This document shows, piece after piece, positions 1 to 15,053 of a stretch of 64,000 bases of DNA. Every line of letters begins with the position of its first letter. Positions within the stretch are counted from its first letter, which is position 1. The notes under the pieces were generated by a model. That model searched no databases. It had not been told where the DNA came from and saw nothing but the letters and a program-made list of their open reading frames with translations. The stretch comes from Ricinus communis (lineage: Eukaryota > Streptophyta > Magnoliopsida > Malpighiales > Euphorbiaceae). A program made the translations under genes and the position numbers. The stretch is from positions 15,156,489 through 15,220,488 of the forward strand of contig NC_063259.1 of assembly GCF_019578655.1 (NCBI RefSeq), read 5' to 3'.

Positions 1-696
1 CACAACAGATAGTCAGTATTCAGAAAATGGTTCAAGAAGAAACCAGAGGGAGAGGAAGGAAATTGGCTGCAATAGGGGAAAAGACCATTCAGCTTCAGTA
101 AGTCACAAACAGCTCAAGCATCAAGAGATATAGCCAAAACTTGGGATGGCAATAGGAAAAATAGATTCATGTATCAATCATTTACAGTGTTTTAGGTTCA
201 TGTCTTTGTCTTAATCTAAATTGAAATTCAGTTCAATTTGCTTGGGATAATGTGTGGAGCTCACAATAGAATTGAAAAGACATGTTCTACATTCAAGTTC
301 TGAATCCATTGGCTTTGATCTACTTATGCAACAAGGAAAAGAACTAGATAATTTTTTAATAATTCAGGTTCAATTCATGTCTACTTCTAATTCAACCTAC
401 AGATGTGGGAAATCAAAATGGTGTGAATTAAATCAAGAATCATATTTAGTTCTGACACGAAACTGAAGTAATAAATAAGGAAGTAAATGCATGAGCTAAG
501 AGCAAATTAATTGAATTACAACATAGAAAACACTTGAAATGCTAAGATACTAAAGACAACATCATATTACTGGTGTTTTTATTATTGATCAAGGAGTTTT
601 ATGCTTTGAGGAGAGATTTCCAAGGAACCACTTGAAAGAGGAAATGATCCACAAAAACTAATGGAAATCAGAAATAACTGGAGGAAAAAAGAGTAC
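1..696 (-). other. CHR4-like intron sequence, continuing off the left edge
   Basis: The donor after exon 3 is the GTACTC at 696-691. Downstream of it on the minus strand I found no phase-0 continuation. An acceptor-like CAG near 70 leads quickly to a stop in the required frame. The stretch therefore looks intronic, with the next exon outside the window. Confidence 0.5.
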
Positions 697-2417
<1,721 letters not shown>

Positions 2418-3800
2418 CTCTTAATACTCTGTGTCGCACTTACAAATAAAACTGACACAAGCATGCTACGCATTAGAGAAGAAGATCTGAGAAGAATCCA
2501 AGAAAGCAATCTAAGCAAATGCAAACCTCAAATCCTGTTCAACATTTTTAAAAAAGATAATAAGCAAAAGCAGTATTAAATCAATTGTCACAGAAAAGAA
2601 AGACTTGGCGAATGAGTTATTTAAAACAAAATTAGTGCAACATATTATTTGCCAAGTAACAAACTTGAAAATTGTCAGAACAGCTAATCAGATCAATTGT
2701 CACAGAAAAGATATCCACATTCCAAAAGAAGGCCTTATATTCCTCAAAGCAATCAGTGTATCAGGATAAACGATGATATGAAGATACAACCATAGCTAAG
2801 ACAATCAGACCACAGAACTGAAATCCAAAAAGGCATCTCAAAGTAAGGCTATAGCCTGCATTTTAGCAGCCAAAGTGTGTGACCCAAAACAACTACAGCA
2901 TGACAAAAGGAACAATTCAGTCTCCCATACTTGACAATAACTTCATTTGACAACATATAGGCAACCAGCCAAGACTTTTGACTTCAAATTTGTCAGCCAC
3001 TAATTGTAAGAAGACCTAATGGCACAATGCAAGAGGTTTATATGGCACATTTCTACCAGAACATCACTACTAAATCATGCAACCACTAAATCATCACTAC
3101 TAAAAAAACGGCACAAAAAAAATCCAATCAAACCAGAATTTGAAAACCAAATAATATACCAGAACATCACTACTAAATCATGCAACCACAAGCCCTAGTT
3201 CCCTATGCAATTATCAATTGAACCATGTAAACTAAACTATGAAAACCATCAAATAGCAAGCAAGCAAGCACATTTTTTAATTTCTTCACAGTAACGGCCA
3301 AAATTGAAAATGCAGACCAGATGAAGCAAGCACATTTACTTGAAACAAAGAAAACCCTCCCCACTCTTCATTGCATTAACTATTGCAATGACACCACATG
3401 GTTTAGAAAAACCCAATTACCAAATTACGAAGCATGAATGAATGAATCAATAAACTAAATGCAATAACTAACACATCAAGCAATACAATCACACTGCAAA
3501 TAGCAGGAATTAGCTCAGACCCACAAAAGAAAAAGTCAAGAAATAAAGAAAAATAAACACTACCCAGATAGGATAAGAAGCTCACCAATCCTATAATCGA
3601 GATCAAAATCACAGGAAAGTGAAATTGGTGTAACAACAATCTAAAATAATGAAGAGATTAAACGAGAAAGACGAGTGGGAGGCATGAGAAATTAGGGCAT
3701 GGAAGGGAGAAAAGAGAAGAAAAGAAGAGACACCACCACGCACACGCCAACAAATGATAAAATTAGATTAAATATAGACAGAGAAAGAGAAAGAGAAAGG
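2418..3800 (-). other. Probable 5' UTR exon and 5' UTR intron of the CHR4-like gene
   Basis: No coding sequence is seen. On the minus strand, about 3780-3595 is CT-rich and leader-like and ends at a possible donor (GTGAGC, about 3584). The roughly 1.1 kb between there and the start codon is A/T-rich and intron-like. The exact leader exon borders are inferred and would need a cDNA. Confidence 0.4.
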
Positions 3801-3805
3801 GACTA

Positions 3806-3815
3806 CTTATATAAG
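3806..3815 (-). promoter_or_regulatory. Candidate TATA box for the CHR4-like gene
   Basis: The palindromic CTTATATAAG reads TATATAAG on the minus strand. It lies just upstream of a CT-rich leader-like tract (3800-3780), so transcription would begin near 3780. Position and composition support it; no start-site data exist here. Confidence 0.4.
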
Positions 3816-5390
3816 AGACACAATCAATAGTTTCTTTTTTTTCCTAGAGAGAGAAAGTATAATTAATGTTTTAGAGAGAGAAAGAGAGAAAAGAAGGCAT
3901 ACGATACGGATTCGCCGGGGTCATAGGACCGGGGGGTGGCTTTTACATTTCTTCTTCTGACATGGCAGGCATCGCATGAGAGAGACTCTCTCTCTCTCAA
4001 CTCCAAAAAGCACCTAACCACTTATATCTCGCCACGTGGACCCAACAGAGCTCATGCTATTGCTAAATTTTCTTTTTCCTTTTTATTCTCTTACCCCTCA
4101 TTTCTCCCCTCTCCTCCTCCTCCTCCTCATCCTCCTTCTTCTTCATTGCGAAGAGGAAAGACAGACACAGATGTCATTCGCTTCTTTTGTTTTATAACAA
4201 TGGCGGTTTTGATTTTTGTTTTTTTATGGAACTGGACATTATGTTTATCTTGATTAAGATCGAAGACCAAATGATCCCTTAAGGATATAATTTAGTGGGT
4301 TTAGTAACTCTAAAAGATAAATGAATAATAAATATCTACATGGGTTTTTATGATAAAATTTAATAAAGAGTTCGAAAGAAAAATATATAATTAAAAATAT
4401 CTACTCGCTCGCATTTAATTAGTTATTTAATATTAAGTATATAACATTTTTAAAATTTTCAAATCGAATGGAAAATTTCTAAAATTGAAAATCACATTTT
4501 AATATTTAATCTTTTTCTATATGAAATCACAACACGTGTAGTTTCGATTTATCGTGAATTATATCGAATTGGATTGTATGAAAGAATTGAAATAATATTA
4601 AATTTAATATTTATATTTTATTCTATATAACATATATTAAAATTATATGTTTTTGATTCTTTTATATATTTATTTTAAATTTATATACTTATAAATTCTT
4701 TTGAAAAGAAAATCATTCGTGTTAATTAAAACATGGGATTAAATATATGCCATTTTCTTCCATTACAAAAAAAAGCACAAAAAATTCATTTGTACCTTCT
4801 TCTTATAATAATAAGAATGTAATAATAAAATATTGATTGGCAAATCAAAAAAGTGTCTTAAAAACTTAACGACATATGAAATAGTCAAGTTTGTTTTGAC
4901 TCAATTAGTAACTAATCATACTCATGTAAATTCATTATTTCACATGAATATGTAAGTTTTATTTATAAATTTAATTAGAATTTGAGTCTCAAAACCTAGT
5001 AAAAATAATACTTTTACCGATGATATAGGTTTAATTGCAAAAAAGAAAATAAAAATAATCTTTTACGCTCTTTGCGATTAGTTATATTTTCTTTATTTTA
5101 ACAATATCATACACTATTTTTTTCTCTTTTAATTATTTTTTTTTTTTGAAATTTAATACATCTACACCAAAAAGTCGGGAAAAATTGCTCCTGAATTATT
5201 GGAGCTTATCCACATAGAAGTCAAGTTCACTCCAGGTAAAAGAAGCACCAGATTAATTAATTTAATTGTTTCTCTGATGAGCAATGATTACATGGCCTTG
5301 TTTTACTAGTGATGAGCAATCTGATGATAGCCTTTTTAGCTGCTTTTACCATATAATTTTAATGATTGTGCTTTCGCTCTTTTTCTTTTT
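3816..5390. other. Intergenic, AT-rich, with CT microsatellites
   Basis: This lies upstream of the CHR4-like gene and beyond the 3' end of the hydrolase gene. It contains a (GA/CT) tract around 3979-4000 and a CTC/CTT-rich tract at about 4105-4145. The rest is AT-rich sequence without recognisable coding potential; the short open frame at 3936-4253 is an artefact of the pyrimidine tract. Confidence 0.5.
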
Positions 5391-5391
5391 T

Positions 5392-5551
5392 GAACAATTA
5401 CAATTCGAGGAGAAGGGAGAGGTCGGTCTCGAACTCAATACCCTCACGAACAATTACAATTTGAGGAGAAGGGAGAAGCGGTCTCGAGCTCGATACCCTC
5501 ACGAACAATTACAATTTGAGGAGGGAGAGGTCCGTCTCAAACTTGAGACTC
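5392..5551. repeat. Tandem repeat, about 55-bp unit, three copies
   Basis: The phrase GAACAATTACAATTYGAGGA begins at 5392, 5448 and 5503. Each copy is followed by a similar purine-rich segment and a CTCGAACTC/CTCGATACCC-like segment. The units are 56, 55 and about 50 bp and differ by a few substitutions. An open frame (5284-5652) runs through the array, but its composition is that of the repeat and I do not call it a gene. Confidence 0.75.
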
Positions 5552-6015
5552 TAGCGGGGCATGACAAGGCTACATGTCTGGTGGTTTGCTGTAGCTCTTC
5601 CTTCCACGATACATTTCAGCTTAAAGAACCATGGCTTTTTTATTTCACTTGAAGCAAAGGATTAGCCTGGCTGTCAACTTAATTAATGCTGATGCTATAA
5701 TGCTAACAGAGGACTTGTTAGCATTATCAAGTACCATGGCTGGTAGCATATAAAATAAATAAGTGCAAAAACAGTATTTAAACTACACTATATGAAAAAC
5801 CACAGGAAATGTGTGGCTTTCATGCTACCAAGTTTTAAAGTAACAGTAATATGAGGGAATACATATGCTACTACATACTACATCTCCATCACATACATAT
5901 GTATAATATTTTTATCTCCTGGGAAAGCAAAGGAGCAAGTACAACGTTTATTTAAGGTTCACCATATTGCTAGGAACAATCCTCCTGTCCCGTTACACAA
6001 ATTTCCAGGCATGAA

Positions 6016-9000
6016 TTACAGATTCAGCGCTTGTGCATGGTGGCGGATGTGATCATCGATGAAAGTGGAAATGAAAAAGTAGGAGTGATCATAACCAGGT
6101 TGCATTCGCAACAGAAGCGGAACATTAGCACTTCTGCATGCCTCCTCAAATTTCTGTGGCAGCAACTGCTTATCATGCAAGAACTTGTCATCTTCCCCCT
6201 GACCAAACACAGCAGCAAAGAACAAGAGCTCAAAAGCGAAAACCTGAAGTAAGGTAGGAAAAGGAAGTACACATACAAAGACTCCACTTTATGCAGGGGT
6301 GGGAGAAGAAAATTGGGCATTTCTTTAGAGAATGAAATCGAGAAACTCAGTGGCACATTATTTCAACCCGCTATTTGAAATCGAGAAACTCAGTGGCACA
6401 TTATTTCAACCCGCTATTTGAAGGCTGACAGTTGATTCTTATTTTCTTTCATACAGTCTAAGCATCTTTACTTTTATGCAACAATATTGAATCTTCCATT
6501 AAATGTACAGGATGATAAGAGAACAAATTATGCTCCTATTTCCTTGGAGCACCCAAGATGATCTCAATCTTCAAAGACGAAGAGATATTACAATCACTCC
6601 TACTTGTAAATTTCAAGGTTCAGTCCCACTTCCACGATTGGTTTTCTTCATGTTATTGGCTAAATTTTTCAGCTGCATTTGTCAATTCCCAAACTTGTAA
6701 ATCCCTCGATTCTTTCACCCAAAAGTTCCATATGAACCCAAATCCTGGGCACTCCACCATTGCAAACAAATTTTACCTCTCAACAGTAATTTTATCACAA
6801 ATTTTTGTTTCAGTAATTTGCCAAATGCAGTAGGTGGGGCGGGGACTGTATGTTTGTGAGTACAATGTGAAAGTAAGATTAACATCTATATTTGTGATAG
6901 GATATAGATAACACTTCCAGAAAGACCTTTTATCATCTAAACCTATAAATTTCTGTTTGTACCAAGTTATTTTAACAGCATTATTTTACTTCGCATTGTA
7001 TCTAAGTAGGTCATCTCAGTAAACTTAGGAATTATTGATTACATAGAACTTCACAAAGCATCCATTGCAAAATCAACTGCAAAAGATCGCTTTCCCCATC
7101 TTGGTCGACTGTGGAAAACCACACCCTAAATCATAATCTCAAAACGACATTAGAAAACAAGAAATAGTGGCATGCACAATATTTATTACCAACTAAATTA
7201 CATTTTTGTTTGTACTTCTCTTAGCAACATTAATGTTCCTTGACTTAGTAATGGAAGAAGGAAAAAATAAATAATTTATTGAAGGTTTCGCGACAGTATT
7301 TCCATTTTGCAGGTTAAATCAAACTTAAAAGACATAAATTTTACCTGATCAATTAAAATGGTAGCTGATACATCATGGAACTTTGAAACCAGAGAAGTAG
7401 CATCATATTCCTGCAAATTCGCACCTTGATAATTACATCGAAATCATCTCAAAAAGTGTAAATCAAGATGTACTACATTCTTCAGGTCACTAACCTCCCA
7501 ATCGCCTTTACTGCTACCAAGATAATTTGTGAAAGCTTTCTGGCCCCAGGGACAGTTTATAGGATTGGAAATCGGTGCAAATGCAGAAACTGACTGCAAA
7601 ATGAGTAAAAATAAAGATAAAAAATCATGGAACAAAGACAAGAGCCTAAGTGACATAAATTGGTCATCTGATGACACATCTTCTCCTTCCAAAGAGGATT
7701 CTTCTCAAGGTATGCCTCAATGTTAAGACCAGAACTTCGGCTGGAAGGCATTTGGATTTCAATAATATCAATAATTGAAAAGAAAAAAAATAAATGATAT
7801 GATGAACTACCTTGTACTTATCAAGATTTTTCAGGTAAATTGTTAAGGCACCATGGCCACCCATTGAATGACCAGATAAAGATGCCCTTGATGTATCAAG
7901 CTGCGGAAAATTGTCACTCAGAAGCTTTGGCAGTTCCTTGACAACATAGTCATACATACGCCAATTTTTCCACTTCTCCTGAGTAGCATTAAGATAAAAT
8001 CCAGCACCTATTTGAGAAGAAATAAAACAAATTAAATTTAGATAATACTCATTTTTAAGTCAAGGGTTTGACACTAAGATCTGGTTCTCACAACTCTCTT
8101 GATGCTAAGCTAGACATGTCTGCATAAGTTGACCTCAACTAACTTATTTTCACAATCTATTACTTCACTTTTTCAAAATAGAGCAAAAATTGGATCATGT
8201 TAATACTATTTGGTTCCATCAACTTGCTATACAACTCAAGTAAACTCAACTAAGAATTAGTCCCAAGCTAGTTGGGGTCAGCTGTATGGATGCTCTTTTC
8301 TCCATTTCAAACTATTTTAGGCTATATGGACTTGCTATAAACATGAGAAAATGAATTTGATTCTTGAAGCCTTCTTGATATTCCTTTTCTATTTTACCAG
8401 AAGCACTACCAGAAAAACATGATGGCAATTGACAAACTTTCCAACTGAAAATCATAACTTTAAGAGATTTACACTTTGTGGTTTTGATGTGCTGCAGTCA
8501 CTACTACTGCGTGAATCATTTAAAATGCATGATAGCATATTTCAACTCCTAACAGATAGCAGGAGTAATTAAACAATCCTTAACCACATAACTTATTGGT
8601 CTAACCATCTTCTGTACTCAGAATCATCATAGAGTTAACAACTCATTGATCCTAACAATGCTGTATACATCTCATAAAAAGACTAACTGAAACAAAGGAA
8701 GACTCAACAAGAGAATAAAAATTGGTATGCATATCATGTATAAGTATTTTCACAGTAGCATGTAAAAACTATCTGCAAATATTTCACAAGCTAAATTTAC
8801 CAGCCTAATCTCCATACCTACACCAAAGTCCCAACTGTCTGCCTCTCCTTCCACATTCAGGCCTCCTGCAATACAAGAAAAAACAACTTGTCACCACAAA
8901 GGATTCTGGATCATGTCCACTAGCATATTCAAATTCTGAAACTTATAGTTTATTCTAAAGATAACTATGAAAAGAAATTGAAGCCCACTGAACAACAGCA

Positions 9001-10454
9001 AGTAATTGAGTATTCCATTCTAATCAAGATTTTATAAAACCATATTTAAGCATTATAAATTATTGCTTTATTAATGACATGAAACAATTAAATTCATATA
9101 TCCTTAGGAAATCCAAGGACGGCGGTATCTGTAGACAACAAAAACTAGCAGAACTATTTAAGCATTCAAAATTCCTTGGTTTCAGGCAATAGAAAATATA
9201 TATTTTTGGCTGGACCAGTGAATAATAAAAGAAGTTAATGCATTTATATAACCATGTGTCATGAACTGAGCGCATGCAGATAGGCAACACAAGCTTCTCT
9301 TACTAAATCCCTGGGACTTCTGATCCAAAGAATTCTAAAAGAGAAAGAAAAATATCAAACATAGGAACATCAGTATGGGCGTCAAGAAGAGCAATCAATA
9401 CACTTAACTTAGTCTTCTGGTTGGTCAACAACATAGTCTCACATGGGGTGAATAATAGCAGAGTGAAATAGTAATAGACTCACAAATTACTAAATGACTA
9501 TTTAGATCATATATATAAAAAGAAAAGAATGCTGATAGTTCTAAAAGGTAATGCGCACTTACTTGGAGATGTATCAGGGGCAATCAGTGCAACACCCTCA
9601 GATGAGGCAGCACGTTGAGCTCCTGACTTGATTATGAAGTTCTCATCAGTGCAGGTAAGACCGGAGAGAAAATAAAGGATCTGTTCAAAAACAAAGGCAA
9701 TACCATTATGATATCTACCTATACATGTCTATATTACATCTATAGAGCTAAAAGTTGGAATTAACAGATAAAAGATTAATACAGATTATGAGACTAATTT
9801 ATAGCTTAGTCTAGTCCCCTACTATCAAGTTTATATGTGAAATAATCAGATCAGGCTTGTAGAAAGACCAACAACATTTCATAACAAATCAGCAACTAAA
9901 TCAGCTAAAATAAAATTAACGATCGTATACAGCAACCAATTAATATCCTTAAATTTAAAATTGACCACTAATTAAACACCCTTTCCACACACACACACAC
10001 AAACACTAGACTACATCATTCTCTTATAATGCATAAATACTCCACCATTAAAACCCTGAGCACGCAGAATCATGAATTACATAGACAATCTAACTTCACT
10101 GATTAGCAATTAACAGAAACAGAAAAGACAAAGATCACCACGAAGCGGTTGCAAGGACTTAGAAATAAAATTAAAATCCTAGCAAATGATGTTATAGCCA
10201 TGCCTGCGTGTGTGTATAAGAAAGCAAAAAGATTGGAAATTGGGATCTGGGTACAAAACATTATAGCGAAAGCGAAATGGGTTACAAAGAAAAGAAAAGA
10301 AAAGTACAGGAAATTTGTGAGAAGGAGAAGAGGAAGGAGGGAAATAGATGTGGAAAGTCATGGAGCAGCCGAGTGTTGGACTGAAATGTCTGTATCTTTT
10401 ATTGTATCCTCCAAACATCTTTGAGCTACTGATTTCATTAGGTTTTGTTTCCAT
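6016..10454 (-). CDS. SFGH: S-formylglutathione hydrolase (esterase D family)
   Basis: Seven exons with GT-AG borders (10454-10308, 9680-9563, 8865-8818, 8007-7811, 7593-7495, 7410-7345, 6198-6016) sum to 858 nt, or 285 aa plus stop, the usual family length. The enzyme hydrolyses S-formylglutathione to glutathione and formate, the last glutathione-dependent step of formaldehyde detoxification, and is generally cytosolic. The nucleophile motif GHSMGG puts the catalytic Ser at 152. The expected Asp lies in GEDDK (about 229) and the His in GYDHS (263). Cys59 in [10 protein letters not shown] matches the modifiable cysteine I recall for the Arabidopsis enzyme. All exon junctions keep the frame and the product is uninterrupted. 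It is transcribed divergently from the membrane-protein gene at 15.0 kb. A minus-strand AATAAA lies near 5950, just past the stop codon. Confidence 0.95.
6334..6419. repeat. Perfect 43-bp tandem duplication in the last SFGH intron
   Basis: Two identical 43-bp copies (6334-6376 and 6377-6419) begin GAAATCGAGAAACTCAG. They lie inside the intron spanning 7344-6199 and do not touch the splice sites. The absence of differences suggests a recent event or an assembly artefact. Confidence 0.9.
8257..8335 (+). mobile_element. Possible SINE-like fragment in an SFGH intron
   Basis: The segment around AGTCCCAAGCTAGTTGGGGT, followed by CAGCTGTATGGATGCT and CCATTTCAAACTATTTTAGG, resembles a short repeat I recall as widespread in plant introns and UTRs, often attributed to a SINE. 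No A-box, B-box or target duplication could be fixed, so this is only a suggestion. It lies in the intron at 8817-8008. Confidence 0.35.
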
Positions 10455-13270
10455 CTTTCTTCACTCTTTGAAGCTTTTGCCTTCTCTCTCTTGTGTTTCA
10501 GTTCTCTATGATGACTGAGGGACTGAAGCAAGTGATCTTTGTATCAGAGGGTTATCAAGGAGCCCTTTGCTGAAAAAGAATTTAAATTGTGTGTATTTAA
10601 TTATTGGATATAACTGCATAGAGCAAATTAACCATTTATCCTAAGATTATTTATATTATGTCCTAAATTATTTAGATAGTTGGACCCATTAAAAAGATAG
10701 GTCAGACTTTTGCACTTAGGCCAGATTTGGATTTGCTAGCCCAAATCATGGTGCAGTTAATCCCCACTGCTTATAATATGGATTACAGTCCATGATTCCA
10801 TATAGACCGGTAGCTATAAATATGGAAAATGAGAGTAAAACAGCTGTCTATTTTTTTCCAAATTGCATAAATGAAATCTTTTGTCTTCATTTTTTTCATT
10901 TCTTTTAGATTGTACGATTTTTAATATTTTTTAAATTATAATAAAATATATTTATAAAAATTAATATTATATTAATAAATATATTTATATATTTATAAAA
11001 ATTATTCATTTATTCGAATGTTATATTATTGTTATAATTATTTCATCACACTATTTTAAATATTTTTATTTTGACATATATATTTATTTTTGACATATAA
11101 AATTTCTATTTTTTAAAATTATACTAAAATGGTTTCAAATTAATATTATATTAAAAATAGTATTTTAAATAACTATTTCTATATATTTATAAAAGCTAGT
11201 TGTTTGTCATTTATTCTACGACCGTCGTAATTAATTTGATTATAAATAATAATATAAATTGAATTTATATATAAAATTAAATAGATCTTTTAATATTTTA
11301 TAATTATTTAAAATATATAAAAATAATAATGAATTAAATATTTTAAAGTCTTTATTAATTTTGTTTATATTTTAATATTTATTAATACAATAATATAAAA
11401 ATTATCAATAAAAATAGAAAAAACTATAAAATTATACATAAATTTGAATTATACGTGTCATAAGTGCACGTATTAAAATTAAAAATCATGTGCGTAAGAA
11501 TATAGTAACACATGTCAAAAAATAATTATTAGACCAGATATTAATATTTTTTTGTTCATTTATATGTACTAAAATGTTCATTTTCTATATGTATAATGTC
11601 CATCGGATGTAATATTTTATAATAATTAATTTTTTTTATATATAAATATTCATTATTTGTGAACTTAATATTCATTACTATTAATATTAGTGTTCATTTT
11701 GTTTAATGTATTATTCATTAGTGTTAATATTAATATTTATTATATAATGTTTATTGTCTATGCATATAATGTTCATCAATATTCTTAAATAAAAATATTG
11801 ATTATTTATGAAAGTTTTTATTATTTTTTTATACATTATTAGAATTTTTTATGATTGATATAAATATTCATCATTTATAGGTATAATATTTATTAGTTTG
11901 TCAATGGAGATTTGTTATTAATAAAAATCATACCCACTTAATTCATTCAAATAAACATATATAATATAGACATAATATAAATCGTCTTTATACAGGTGGT
12001 AAACAGAAAATAAACATCAAGCTAAAGTTATACTACAAATATTTATATTATAGTACATATATATTTTTAACAAAATTAAAACAATAAACATTTTATATTT
12101 AAACAAAAACCATTCAGCACATGTTTAATGAATATAAATTAATAAATATTTAATATAAAATTAATAAACATAAATTTTTTTTTTTAAATTGCATATTCTC
12201 TTACAAATAAAATGGCGTCGGATGGATCCCTAAATCCGTAAAGCTATATGAATCAGGAGCCCATCTTATAATTTGCGATTAGTCCCTATGCTTAAATACT
12301 TAAGATGCAAACCCAATTCAAGAAAACTGGAAGACAAAAGTAATTATAGAACAACAAAGAATGGATGGCGGTCGGCAATTGAGTGGTTAAATTATAAAAT
12401 TGAAAATCAGAGGAGAAGAAGGAAGTTGATGATATCGATTATCTGTTTAAAGGAGTGTTGATTATGCCTTCTTAAATAGCTAATGATGATAGATCAAAAA
12501 TAGCAGTAGCAACAAGATGATGTTGTGCTATTAATTCAGCAGCAACAAATGAGAATGTTCGCATGTCTCATATTTTCTTTTCAACATCGATCGTGAAGAA
12601 GGATAATAATTCATATCGATGTATAAAATAATATATAAAGTAATTTTAAAATTTGTACGGAAAAAATTTAGTAAGAATTAAAGTATCACAAATCTGAAAT
12701 AAACTCGTTATATGCTTAGTATATGCTATCTACTGTATACATTAAATTTTTTTTATATTTTTTTAGAAAATAATTTTTTGATATAATATATAATTGATAT
12801 ATTCCTTTTATGTTTATATTCATATAAAACACACATAATATAAACACAACAAAATCTATACTTATGATTTACATATATATATACCCGATATATACTGTTT
12901 TATGGGTTCTTACAAAATAGATCTAATTTTCTAGTTTTCTGAAAATCCGAGTTCTGAAATCTAATATTCATCTTTTACAACTTTTAAAACTTTAAGAAAT
13001 TATATAATGAAGTCGTTTTTAATAATTTTAAACTAAATATATATCATTTAGACATATTTTAAATTGTAGATGTTATTTATTTGAACAAGAGGCTCAAAAT
13101 TCTGAATTCGAATTAAAAAAAACAGTTTTATAAATATATATTTTTTGAAAGCGGCCATGAAAATGATTAATATGATCGCAAAATTACTACCACCAATGAT
13201 CTTTTTTTTTTCTTTTCTTTGTCAAAATTTCTTTTTACAAAATTCACAAATAAAATTGTTAATATAACAA
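10455..13270. other. Intergenic, very AT-rich, no gene seen
   Basis: The first 150 bp or so is the leader and promoter of SFGH, CT/GA-rich with no obvious TATA box. Beyond 10.9 kb the sequence is extremely AT-rich. From 11.5 to 11.95 kb it contains irregular repeats of TTCATTATT/AATGTTCAT-like phrases, consistent with an eroded tandem or transposon sequence. I recognise no coding region. Confidence 0.5.
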
Positions 13271-13679
13271 TAGGGGTATAAAATATATTGATGGGTCATG
13301 TTTGTATTGTGTCAACCTCATAAGATACGATTAAGGATGAACACAATCTATTTAACATCTCTAGACCTTAATACGACACATGATTTAAATAGATTATATA
13401 AATACGATACGTGTAACACATTTATTTAATTAATTGTATAGTAACACGACTTGATATTTATGACACGATATATATAATATATTTATTTGAAATTAACAAC
13501 TAAATTAATTAGTTGAATATAGTAATACATATAACGTGACACAATATATATAACGCATTTAATCAATTATATGATACGTTTCAAACCGTATCATAAATGG
13601 ATAAACTCTAATATAGTAATTTTTTATGCTTTTAAGAAAATTTCGTTTGATCGTATCATGACCTATTTTGACGACCCTA
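13271..13679. mobile_element. Candidate short non-autonomous DNA element (hAT-MITE-like)
   Basis: The left end, TAGGGGTATAAAATATATTG followed by ATGGGTCATG, is matched in inverted form by the right end, whose reverse complement reads TTAGGGTCGTCAAAATAGGT followed by CATGATACG. The interior is rich in short CGACACG/ACACGATA-like phrases. The size (about 410 bp) and terminal TAGGG fit small hAT relatives, but I could not establish an 8-bp target duplication. Confidence 0.4.
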
Positions 13680-14985
13680 ATAAGTCCACCGTGATAAGTA
13701 AAAGAAAAGAAAAAAGAGAGTCTGCAAAAAACCTATGGAGTGAGCAAGGACCAAATAATGTATTTTGTTGGCCAATGTTCAAAGCTTTTAATATAGCAAG
13801 GCAGCCTTAGAATCTGGAACATTCCATAACTTCCCATTCTCAACATCGCCGACAAAACTCAGCCGCTATACTCTTTTCATTCTGCAATTTCATCCCTCCT
13901 TTTTTCCAAAATTAAAAACTTTGCCCTTTTCTTTTTTATTATTTCTAATGTAGACCGCCATTTATGAAATCATTACTGGAGTGTTAAATAACAATAGACA
14001 AATTATCTAAAAATCAAATCATTTGCTATTTTAAAATTAAGAATATTTCATTTTTAAATGAAATTGATTCCAATTAATATTAATTCAATTTGACTATAAT
14101 AACGAAAATATAAAATATAAATGTTTATAACTTTCTAAAAATCAGAAAGGCAAAAATAGATCAATGGTATAATAAATTTATCAAATAGAATAGCAAAAGA
14201 AAACTTTTGAATTAATATTTTAAATGTTTATAGTAATTCTATAACGTAATAATGATATTTTTGACAATATTAATATATATCTGTATATATTATGTGATTT
14301 TTAATGATTTTATATAAGAAATCAATTAGGTCTATTAGCATCAAATTATTAATAATGACATTTAAAATTAAAATTATTAAATTAATTTACTATATCAATA
14401 ATGATAATTTATTTTTTAAATACGTTAGATTTAGTTCTAAATTTTTTATAAATTATAGGCGTTTAGAAATAATTTTTATATATTTTATATAATAAATTAT
14501 TAGTGAATAAAGATGATGTGGTAAATGACCGAAAAATATTTTTTATTTAATAGTTAAATTAAAAATGAATCGATGAAATTGTAAATACTTTAAATTCAAA
14601 TATAATAAAAATACTTATACTAAAAAAGTAAAATATTAAAACCAATGGGATTCAAAATCTAAAAATCTAGCTCTAATGGAGCAATTTACCTGAAAGGAAT
14701 CACTAAAAAACAAGTTAGAAAAAGAAAAGACATAAAAACTGCTAGAAAAAGAAATAATAATCCAGAAAAAGAAAAACAATTAAACATGTAATAAAAGAAA
14801 TAAATAAAATCCGAAATCGGAAACTAGTTAAAAGATAACAAAGTGGCATCTGATCTAAGTTAACAGCTTCTTACCTTCTTGTCCCTTTCCTTCTCTTTGT
14901 TCCTCATTCTTTAGTTCTTTACCTCATCTCTCTTTCTTTCTTTCTTTCATTCAAGAATCTACATTAATAGAAGCCCTTTCTTTCT
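13680..14985. other. Intergenic upstream region of the membrane-protein gene
   Basis: AT-rich without recognisable genes. The last 100 bp or so (about 14876-14950) is pyrimidine-rich (TTCTTTC runs), common upstream of plant start sites. The plus-strand frame at 14304-14492 is an AT-bias artefact. Confidence 0.5.
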
Positions 14986-14988
14986 CTC

Positions 14989-14994
14989 TATAAA
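14989..14994 (+). promoter_or_regulatory. Candidate TATA box for the membrane-protein gene
   Basis: TATAAA within CTCTCTATAAACCC lies 60 bp upstream of the ATG at 15054. This predicts a leader of only about 30 nt. Position and context support it, but an upstream TATA cannot be excluded. Confidence 0.4.
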
Positions 14995-15053
14995 CCCATT
15001 TTTCTTGATTATAATTACCATTATTGGATCAGTAATACCCATATAGAAACAGC

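Noticed and set aside
1..98. Open plus-strand frame ending at a GTAAGT donor-like site
   Set aside because: It could be an exon of an opposite-strand gene, but it lies in an intron of the CHR4-like gene, is short, touches the edge and has no family resemblance.
3936..4253. 105-codon frame rich in Pro and Ser
   Set aside because: It is a translation of the CTC/CTT pyrimidine tract upstream of the CHR4-like gene.
6503..6833. Two overlapping plus-strand frames inside the last SFGH intron
   Set aside because: No domain, overlapping each other in different frames, and within an intron of a well-defined gene on the other strand.
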